A stretch of DNA of 12,076 nt from JBNJEM01 sp051745935 (GTDB lineage: Bacteria; Planctomycetota; Planctomycetia; Pirellulales; Pirellulaceae): assembly GCA_051745935.1 (NCBI GenBank), contig JBNJEM010000178.1, forward strand, positions 1 to 12,076, read 5' to 3'. This document shows, piece by piece, positions 1-6,100 of this stretch. A model generated the notes under the pieces. That model made no database searches, had not been told where the DNA came from, and worked only from the letters and a program-made list of their open reading frames with translations. Within the stretch, counting starts at the first letter, position 1; every line of letters starts with the position of its first letter. The position numbers were made by a program, and so were the translations under genes.

Positions 1-100
1 TTCAGGCGGTTGGATTTTTGGGGGTGGAAAGCTGCCCGACGCAAGCCGTCCTCCCGTTGGTCGGACTCGCGGCGGAGAAAGTCATCCGCGACCGGTATAT
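1..100 (+). repeat. 100-bp dispersed repeat, copy 1 (tandem)
   Basis: First unit of a direct tandem pair. It begins TTCAGGCGGTTGG and ends ATCCGCGACCGGTATA. Copy 2 follows immediately and matches at 99 of 100 positions. A third, diverged copy lies inverted at 9698-9796. An internal stem pairs TCGCGG (67-72) with CCGCGA (86-91) around a 13-nt loop. No gene is evident in it, although several frames stay open by chance. The window starts exactly at the unit boundary, so further units may lie upstream. Confidence 0.9.
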
Positions 101-199
101 TTCAGGCGGTTGGATTTTTGGGGGTGGAAAGCTGCCCGACGCAAGCCGTCCTCCCGTTGGTCGGACTCGCGGCGGAGAAAGTCATCCGCGACCGGTATA
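101..199 (+). repeat. 100-bp dispersed repeat, copy 2 (tandem)
   Basis: Second unit of the tandem pair, identical to copy 1 over 99 bases and ending CCGGTATAA. The same stem is present at 167-172 with 186-191. The following 181 bases (200-380) contain no recognisable gene before the ABC ATPase start. The repeat points toward that gene, but is much further from its start codon than copy 3 is from the propeller gene. Confidence 0.9.
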
Positions 200-380
200 A
201 AGTTTTTCATCAGCCCGGGGGCGGGCCACCTCGGCCATCGCGTGACTACGGGACCTCCCCACTGCCAGACAATCGCCATGCGATTCGCCAAGGGAATGTC
301 CCTGGTGACGTGCCGGTTGTTGATGCGGTAAAGGTGGCGCCACGTTGGCGTTGCGTCTGATGGGGTGGAGTGTACACAAC

Positions 381-1286
381 ATGAAGTCTGCCACAATGGA
401 CGATGCTGTCGTCGTCACTCATCGGTTAACCAAGCAGTATGGGGCGGTCGTCGCGTTGAGTGATTGTTCACTGAGCATTGCCCCGGGCGAAGTATTCGGT
501 TTGCTGGGACCGAACGGTGCCGGTAAAACCACGTTGCTTCGCCTGCTGCTCGGATTCCTGCGGCCCACATCCGGCACGGCCAAGATTTTGGGACACGATT
601 GCCATCGGCAGTCGCTGGCTGTGCGCCGCCAAGTGGCATACCTGCCGGGCGAAGCGCGGCTGTTTCGGCAAATGCGAGGGCGGGACGTGTTGCGATTCTT
701 TGCCGGCGTGCGAGGGGATAACCATTTCCAAAGGGCGATGCGTATTGCCGAGCGCCTGGATCTGGACATTCGGCGACGGGTGAGCGCCATGTCCACGGGA
801 ATGCGGCAAAAACTGGCGCTAGTGGTGTCGTTGGCGCCTGACGTCTCGGTGGTGATTTTGGACGAGCCGACGTCCAGCCTGGACCCCACGGTACGGGGCA
901 CGGTCCAGGAATTAGTGGCGGAAACACGGGCCAGAGGCTGTACGGTGCTGTTTTCTTCACACGTGCTCTCCGAGGTGGAACAAGCCTGTGATCGAGTCGC
1001 TATTCTAAAGGCCGGAAAACTGGTCTGGACTCAAGCGATGTTGCAATTGCGGCGCCAGCATCGAATTCGCGCCAAGGTGCGGGGCGAACTGCCTCCCATC
1101 CCCCCCGAAATTGACGGCGGATTGCGCATACATCCCGATGCCGAGGGTCGGGTAACCATTGAAACGCCAGGCGAACTTTCGCCCCTGCTGGGTTGGCTCA
1201 GTACGCTGCCCGTGGAGGAGGTGCGGATCGAACCGGTAGGGTTGCGAGCGGTTTACGAGGCCTGTCATGCACCAGAAGATCGTTGA
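381..1286 (+). CDS. ABC transporter ATP-binding protein (ABC-2 / exporter type)
   Basis: A cytoplasmic ATPase subunit of about 301 residues that would drive a membrane permease, probably an ABC-2 type exporter. Visible motifs: Walker A GPNGAGKT at residues 43-50; a Q-loop region reading YLPGE (about 88-91), with glycine where many ABC ATPases have glutamine; a non-LSGGQ signature MSTGMRQKL (137-145) typical of ABC-2 ATPases; Walker B VVILDEP (157-163); D-loop SSLDP; switch histidine SSH near 194. The roughly 90-residue tail resembles the accessory domain often found after such ATPases. The ATG at 381 is chosen because GGAG (367-370) lies 10 nt upstream; TTG 345, ATG 360 and ATG 396 are in-frame alternatives. 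No permease gene follows, so the subunit is an orphan here and its substrate is unknown. Confidence 0.93.
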   Translation: MKSATMDDAVVVTHRLTKQYGAVVALSDCSLSIAPGEVFGLLGPNGAGKTTLLRLLLGFLRPTSGTAKILGHDCHRQSLAVRRQVAYLPGEARLFRQMRGRDVLRFFAGVRGDNHFQRAMRIAERLDLDIRRRVSAMSTGMRQKLALVVSLAPDVSVVILDEPTSSLDPTVRGTVQELVAETRARGCTVLFSSHVLSEVEQACDRVAILKAGKLVWTQAMLQLRRQHRIRAKVRGELPPIPPEIDGGLRIHPDAEGRVTIETPGELSPLLGWLSTLPVEEVRIEPVGLRAVYEACHAPEDR

Positions 1287-1371
1287 CATGGTTGATGCTT
1301 CACCGGCAGCTGAGCCAATCGCGCGCCCTCGCTGATTGCGAGACCATCGCTGACGCCATTAACAAGAGTAT

Positions 1372-1785
1372 ATGGAAGAAGAAAAAGAGTTCGGCAGCGG
1401 CATGTGTAAACAAGCCGGCTTCATGCAGGCCGCTGCCGGCGCGTCTGGGCCGCCAACTCCAGGGTCCCGTCTTCTGTATATTGCCGAGTGCGGAGCAATG
1501 AACGGTGCGTCCGAAGACCTATCCGGATACGTGCCGGATTTCAACTTCATTCTCTCGGATTTCTCCGCCGCCGGCTCGCCTGAATTTCGCGGGCACTCGC
1601 TCCTGCAGGCGATTCCGCGCGTGTTCCATCGCCTGCCCGCCGGTAACTTGCGAGCGGAACTAGAGCGGATTATGCTGCTGTGGAACGGACTCACTGACGG
1701 CCCCATCGGAAGACGACTCTTCCGAGCCATGTTAGAATACATCTTTAGAGCGGACAATACTTTGGAGTCATCTCATGCTCGGTAG
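1372..1785 (+). pseudogene. Probable C-terminal remnant of an Rpn-family nuclease/putative transposase
   Basis: A 137-codon open frame. Its second half (from about residue 48; nucleotides about 1513-1760) reads like the C-terminal part of Rpn recombination-promoting nucleases (Transposase_31, PD-(D/E)XK superfamily). It has YVPDFNFILSDFS, then a glycine-containing FRGHSLLQ helix, and helical segments ending RRLFRAMLEYIFRAD. The family is usually around 300 residues and carries its catalytic PD-(D/E)XK residues in the N-terminal half, which is missing. The first 45 or so residues look unrelated, and the bases upstream (1288-1371) have stops in this frame. I see a truncated, probably non-functional mobile-element remnant. 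The family assignment rests on recalled pattern only, and a small lineage-specific protein is the alternative. Confidence 0.5.
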
Positions 1786-4540
1786 ACTTGGAACCCAGAA
1801 CAAAACCACGCCCAGGTCCTGTAATCCAAGGGGTTTGGGAAGCGGGACCTCGGTTATGTTAGGGGGGGTTAGAGGCCATAACCAAACCACTCGGGGTTCC
1901 GTTCAATCAGGGACTTTTGGGAACGGGAATCAGGCGTTGTTACGGGCTGTCATACACCCCGCAACCCTGGTCCGCGTCTCTCTTGTCATCCTCGCCATCA
2001 CACTGGTGCCGGGGAGCAATCCCGCCTTGGCGGAAACGGTGCTCGCCGATCAAGGCGCGGCCCGCATGCCGCTCGTGCTGCACCGTGAAGCAACCGAAAA
2101 GCAACGCGAAATAGCGCAATCTTTCTCTGAGTATCTTCAGCGTATCAGTGGGGCCGAATTCGAGGTAATCACCGCGAACGGCAGCCAAGGAATCGTGCTC
2201 GGGACAATCCAGCAGTTCCCGCAAGAAGACTGGGGGCAAGCATTGAGAGTCCAGGGGCGGGACGGCATCGAAGCGTTCCGCATCCAAACCACGCCGAACC
2301 GGGTCTTGGTCCTGGGGGCCACCGATCTTGGCCTCGACCGTGCCGTCACCAGGATGCTGGAGGAACTTGGCTGTCGTTGGTTCTTTCCGAACGAGGCGTG
2401 GCATGTCGTGCCCCAGCGCGACCGCCTCGGACTCGATCTCAACGTAACCGAACGGCCCGCGTTGCTATCACGCGTGATCTGGTGGAACTGGGGTTACTGG
2501 GACAACCAGGCACGCCAGGACTGGAAACAGTGGATGCGAAGGAACTACTTGGGGGAAAGCCTCAACGTCCGATGCGGGCACGCGTGGCAGCGAATCATCC
2601 GTCAGTACCAGGACCGGTTTGACGAGCACCCCGAATATCTCGCGTTACGGATTACCGAGGACGCGGAAACCGGTGAGATCGCGTCCAAGGAACGGAGCGA
2701 AAACAAGTTCTGTGTCTCCAATCCGGCCGTTGTGGATCTGTGCCAACAATACGCGCTCGACTATTTCGCGAAGAACCCAAACGCTGACATGGTTTCGATG
2801 GAGCCGTCCGACGGGGGCGGGCACTGCGAATGCGAAGAATGCCGCGCCATGGGATCCGTTTCCCAGCGAGTCCACTATTTGACGAACGAGGTGGCGAAGG
2901 TGGTGGGCGATCGTTACCCGAATAAGTTCGTCGGAACTTACGCCTACAATGTTCATTCGGAACCCCCTGACTTCGTGATGGAACCGAACGTATACGTGCA
3001 GATCACCGCCGGCTTTACCCGCGGCCGGTACACGTTCAAGGAGCTGATCGAAGAGTGGCACGAACATGTCAAACAACTTGGCGTGTACGAGTATCTGAAC
3101 GTGTGGGCGTGGAGCCGCGATATGCCCGGGGCATCACGAGGAGCGAACACCGAATACCTGGCCACGCATATCCCGTATTACGCCGCTCGCGGTTGTACGA
3201 CCATCAGCTGTGAAGCGGGCGGAAATTACGGGCCGAACGGGCTCGGGTATCTGGTTGCGTCCCGCCTGATGTGGGACCCGGAGGCGGACGTGGAAGCGAT
3301 CCGCTCCGATTTCCACCAACAGGCGTTCGGGCCGGCGGCCGAGCCGATGAGACGATACTATGAGCGGTTCGAGGGCGGTAATGCCCCCTTGGTGAGCGAT
3401 CACTTGCTCGCGCTGGCGTATCGTGACCTGGCCGAAGCGTCCAAGTTGGCGGCCGGGCGGCCCGCTATTGGGCGACGGATCGACGATCTCAAGCTATACC
3501 TGTACTACGTCGAGATCATGCGCGAACTGGCGGTGCCCCAGGAGAAACAGGAACGGCTCCGTGCCGTGGAACGATTGCTGCGATTTGCGTATCGCACCCG
3601 CCATCGTTACATCGTTCACAACACGGGAATCCGAGGCCGCTACGCCACGTACTATCTGCGAGGAATCGAACAGCCGGATGAGTGGAAGTGGCGACAACAC
3701 GGAGAGGAGACCGCGTGGTATACCGGCGACCCCTACACGCACCAAGAGGTTCAACAGCTGTTCCAGACAGGGCTTTCCCAACACCAGGTGCTCGACTTCG
3801 AAGAGCGGCGCTTTTCCAGTGATCTGGTCCCCGCCAAGGCGAGTCCGGTGGAAGGAGCACCGCGTTGTCGCCAGATCTTTCAGGGGTCCCGGACGTTCGT
3901 TTTTCACGCCGCCGGAAAGCGGCTCCCACTCCGCCTGCTGACCGGCTTCATCGCGCACTACCGGGACCGCGAACCGGCCGAGTGGAAGCTCATTCAGGGT
4001 GAGGACGATGATCGGGTCATCTCGCGCGGCGAGTTGCCACTCGACGGCGAGTGGCACGACCTGTCGATCAAGGTACCGGAGCCTGGCTGTTACCGACTAA
4101 ACGTCGATGATTCGGGAGCGGGCTGGCGGATCGATTATAAGCCGGGCACCCCGGCGGTCTGGCCGCTGGAAAAGGGGGAGCGGATTTACGGGCTCGGCGG
4201 GAGCACGGAAGCGGTCTATTTCCACGTACCCGAGGGTACGCGACGCTTGGCCTATTACGTGGAGGGGACCGCGCACGCGGTCGTTGATTCAGACGGCGAG
4301 GAAGCTGTCACCGTCGAGGCGCAGCCGGGCAACGTGGTCGTCGTGGATGTGCCCGGCGGGCAGGACGGAACGGTGTGGTGTTTGCGAGACTTGAAGTTTC
4401 GCCGGCTGTGGTTCTACAATTGCCCCAACTATCTCGCCGCCCTCCCCCAAGATATGATGGTGCCTCGCGAGGTAGGCGGCGAGTCGGCAGGCTCTGAAGC
4501 GGAAACTCACCGGAAAAACATCCGCATCCAGGAAAAATAA
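1775..4540 (+). CDS. Secreted DUF4838 domain protein (glycoside-hydrolase-like)
   Basis: Up to 921 residues. A hydrophobic export signal (about residues 57-86, VRVSLVILAITLVP then ALA) precedes the mature chain. Residues about 95-230 resemble the N-terminal domain placed before catalytic barrels in alpha-glucuronidases and hexosaminidases. Residues about 230-600 form the DUF4838 core, with the characteristic EPSDGGGHCECEECRAMG stretch (343-360) and a CxCxxC cluster. Residues about 700-890 look beta-rich and could be an accessory sandwich. DUF4838 proteins are predicted polysaccharide-active enzymes, but substrate and catalytic residues are not established here. The start is uncertain: ATG 1775 has GGAG 7 nt upstream but gives an 86-residue leader and overlaps the Rpn remnant. 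ATG 1856 or TTG 1937 (giving a normal 32-residue signal peptide, 867 aa total) may be the real start. Confidence 0.88.
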   Translation: MLGRLGTQNKTTPRSCNPRGLGSGTSVMLGGVRGHNQTTRGSVQSGTFGNGNQALLRAVIHPATLVRVSLVILAITLVPGSNPALAETVLADQGAARMPLVLHREATEKQREIAQSFSEYLQRISGAEFEVITANGSQGIVLGTIQQFPQEDWGQALRVQGRDGIEAFRIQTTPNRVLVLGATDLGLDRAVTRMLEELGCRWFFPNEAWHVVPQRDRLGLDLNVTERPALLSRVIWWNWGYWDNQARQDWKQWMRRNYLGESLNVRCGHAWQRIIRQYQDRFDEHPEYLALRITEDAETGEIASKERSENKFCVSNPAVVDLCQQYALDYFAKNPNADMVSMEPSDGGGHCECEECRAMGSVSQRVHYLTNEVAKVVGDRYPNKFVGTYAYNVHSEPPDFVMEPNVYVQITAGFTRGRYTFKELIEEWHEHVKQLGVYEYLNVWAWSRDMPGASRGANTEYLATHIPYYAARGCTTISCEAGGNYGPNGLGYLVASRLMWDPEADVEAIRSDFHQQAFGPAAEPMRRYYERFEGGNAPLVSDHLLALAYRDLAEASKLAAGRPAIGRRIDDLKLYLYYVEIMRELAVPQEKQERLRAVERLLRFAYRTRHRYIVHNTGIRGRYATYYLRGIEQPDEWKWRQHGEETAWYTGDPYTHQEVQQLFQTGLSQHQVLDFEERRFSSDLVPAKASPVEGAPRCRQIFQGSRTFVFHAAGKRLPLRLLTGFIAHYRDREPAEWKLIQGEDDDRVISRGELPLDGEWHDLSIKVPEPGCYRLNVDDSGAGWRIDYKPGTPAVWPLEKGERIYGLGGSTEAVYFHVPEGTRRLAYYVEGTAHAVVDSDGEEAVTVEAQPGNVVVVDVPGGQDGTVWCLRDLKFRRLWFYNCPNYLAALPQDMMVPREVGGESAGSEAETHRKNIRIQEK
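1799..1942 (+). repeat. Degenerate 81-bp-period direct repeat at the 5' end of the DUF4838 gene
   Basis: Segments 1799-1861 and 1880-1942 align without gaps at an offset of 81 nt, with 39 of 63 bases identical. Both begin AAC-AAACCAC, both carry GGGA (1844-1847 and 1925-1928), and both end in a possible start codon plus TTA (ATG 1856, TTG 1937). In each, GGGA lies exactly 8 nt before the start codon. A 7-bp stem (GGTTATG 1852-1858 with CATAACC 1877-1883) spans the join between units. Confidence 0.6.
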
Positions 4541-4578
4541 GTGAATCGGGCCGCGCCGCGGATATTTCAAAACCATGC

Positions 4579-4601
4579 GGGACGGGTTTCCAATCCGTTC
4601 C
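4579..4601. repeat. REP-like hairpin in the convergent gap
   Basis: GGGACGG (4579-4585) pairs with CCGTTCC (4595-4601), 7 bp with one G-T wobble, around a 9-nt loop. Bases 4580-4594 match 9914-9928 in the left arm of the MITE-like element downstream at 13 of 15 positions, so this looks like a half-size relative. No T-tract follows on either strand, which argues against an intrinsic terminator. Confidence 0.5.
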
Positions 4602-4627
4602 TGGACCGCCTGCAACCGCGAAATCCA

Positions 4628-4655
4628 AACCGATCCCCATCCGAACCGATCCCCA
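4628..4655 (+). repeat. Short direct repeat, 12 bp twice
   Basis: AACCGATCCCCA occurs at 4628-4639 and again at 4644-4655, a 16-bp period, in the gap between the convergent DUF4838 and dehydrogenase 1 genes. No function is apparent. Confidence 0.6.
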
Positions 4656-4670
4656 GCATCACTGACTAGC

Positions 4671-4685
4671 GCCCGCTTCGCGGGC
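4671..4685. repeat. Strong GC hairpin between convergent genes
   Basis: GCCCGC (4671-4676) and GCGGGC (4680-4685) form a perfect 6-bp stem with a TTC loop, about 40 nt past the dehydrogenase 1 stop and 130 nt past the DUF4838 stop. It could slow transcription from either side or protect 3' ends. There is no T-run on either strand, so I do not call it a terminator. Confidence 0.45.
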
Positions 4686-4726
4686 CGGGGCGAGTGGATT
4701 TGAACCAGCGAGTTTTTGACCCGTGC

Positions 4727-6100
4727 TCAAAGGGTCCAGCCCTCCCGGTACTCGCGATCGATGAAAGGATTGGGCGTGTCATCGCCAACCCGTTTTCCAT
4801 TGCGGGTGTCCCACGTGAGCGATTGTCCGGAGACGAGAGCCACGTTGCCGAGCAAGACCATTTCAGTCAACGGAGCGGTGTAGTCCAAACTGGCGCACGG
4901 CTGTGTTCCGTTCTTGCAGGCCCCAATCCATTCCAGAACGTGGCGATCTCCTTGTGTCCAGTCTCCTACCTTAACGGGCGGGATCTTGTCATATGACCTT
5001 CTCGCTTTAATTGGTTCATGCTCTGGCAGCGTGCGGGGCCCGACCTGACCGGGGGTCGTCCCGAACACGGTTGGGCCGAACATCATGGGATGATCTTCCC
5101 CCATGAACAATATCCCGTTGCTGCCGATTTCCCGGCCGTACGGAAGGAGCTCGGGCCGACCCGGTTTTCGCCCACCGTCATGCCAGGTGATTGTCACTGG
5201 CGGCAAGTCTCCTCTCGCCGGAAAATCATACCGGATGGTGGACGCGGTGGGGAAAGTTTCCCCGTTGATGCCGGTTGATTTCGCTTCAACCAAAACCGAA
5301 TCAGCGTGGTCAAGTTTCAGTCCCCAAAAGGCGACGTCGAGCAAGTGGCATCCCATGGCCCCCAACGCGCCCGAACCGAAGTCGAGCCAGCCGCGCCAGC
5401 GGTACGGGTGGTACGCGGGGCTGAATTCACGTGCGGGAGCGGGGCCGAGCCACAGGTCCCACGCCAAGCCGGACGGCGCGGTCTGGCCGCTGGGTCGAGC
5501 TATTCCCTGCGGCCACTGAGGCCGATTGGTCCAGCAGTGGACCTCGCGGATCGGGCCGAGTCCTCCGCCCCAGATCATTTCCACGGCTCGCCGGATTCCC
5601 GGCCCCGAATGCCGCTCATTTCCCATTTGGGTCGTGACCCCCGTTTCGCGTGCCAACCGGGCGAGTTCTCGAGTTTCCCGGATGGTGTGGGCCAGAGGCG
5701 CTTCCACATAGACGTGCTTGCCTCGCTTCATCGCTTCCGCCGCAATCACGGCGTGCGTGTGATCGGGGGTCGATATGACCACCGCGTCGATCTCCTTGAC
5801 CTGGTCGAACATCTTGCGGAAATCGCGGAATTTCTTCGCGTTCGGATAGCGATTCAAGGTGGTCGCGGCCCTGGTCCAATCGACGTCGCACAGGGCGACG
5901 ATGTTGGTATCGGCACACTTCTCGAGGTTTTCCGAACCTCGGGCCCCCAAGCCGACCCCCGCGATGTTCAGTTTGTCGTTTGGCCGGCCTTTATCGGATT
6001 GTTCGCCGAGCAGAAGTCCCGGCCCGATGAAGCAGCCCGCCGCCACCGCACTGCCGCAGAGGAATCGGCGCCTGGACGTCTCCTTGCAATCGTTTGTCAT
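4727..6100 (-). CDS. Tat-exported Gfo/Idh/MocA family oxidoreductase 1, EAP variant
   Basis: A 457-residue NAD(P)-dependent sugar dehydrogenase-like protein. The N-terminus carries a twin-arginine signal (TSRRRFLCGSAVAAG, residues about 8-22), so export folded is expected. The Rossmann domain shows GVGLGARG (48-55), the acidic strand end ALCDVD (69-74) and the family motif STPDHTHA (110-117). The second domain contains the family-typical GALGAMGCHLLD segment. At the position of the usual EKP lysine the chain reads VEAPLAH (Ala134, codon 5699-5701), a striking difference from dehydrogenase 2. ATG 6100 is preferred over an upstream TTG at 6118 because GGGAG (6108-6112) lies 7 nt ahead. Its ATG overlaps the stop of the propeller gene (ATGA), indicating translational coupling. 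The substrate is unknown. Confidence 0.93.
   Translation of the reverse strand: MTNDCKETSRRRFLCGSAVAAGCFIGPGLLLGEQSDKGRPNDKLNIAGVGLGARGSENLEKCADTNIVALCDVDWTRAATTLNRYPNAKKFRDFRKMFDQVKEIDAVVISTPDHTHAVIAAEAMKRGKHVYVEAPLAHTIRETRELARLARETGVTTQMGNERHSGPGIRRAVEMIWGGGLGPIREVHCWTNRPQWPQGIARPSGQTAPSGLAWDLWLGPAPAREFSPAYHPYRWRGWLDFGSGALGAMGCHLLDVAFWGLKLDHADSVLVEAKSTGINGETFPTASTIRYDFPARGDLPPVTITWHDGGRKPGRPELLPYGREIGSNGILFMGEDHPMMFGPTVFGTTPGQVGPRTLPEHEPIKARRSYDKIPPVKVGDWTQGDRHVLEWIGACKNGTQPCASLDYTAPLTEMVLLGNVALVSGQSLTWDTRNGKRVGDDTPNPFIDREYREGWTL

Noticed and set aside
10..418. Several overlapping open frames on both strands at the left edge
   Set aside because: They run through the tandem repeat in all directions, duplicate themselves with the repeat, and have no family resemblance or fitting ribosome site.
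415..960. Long minus-strand frames opposite the ATPase, and similar ones opposite the other genes
   Set aside because: Antisense shadows expected in GC-rich DNA; the plus-strand frames carry the conserved motifs.
1193..1501. Open frame overlapping the ATPase end and the Rpn remnant
   Set aside because: Its composition is irregular, it has no recognisable domain and it mostly shadows the two other frames.
4718..4736. GACCC/GGGTC hairpin over the dehydrogenase 1 stop codon
   Set aside because: Only 5 bp, overlapping the coding end, with an A-run rather than a T-run on the transcribed sense.
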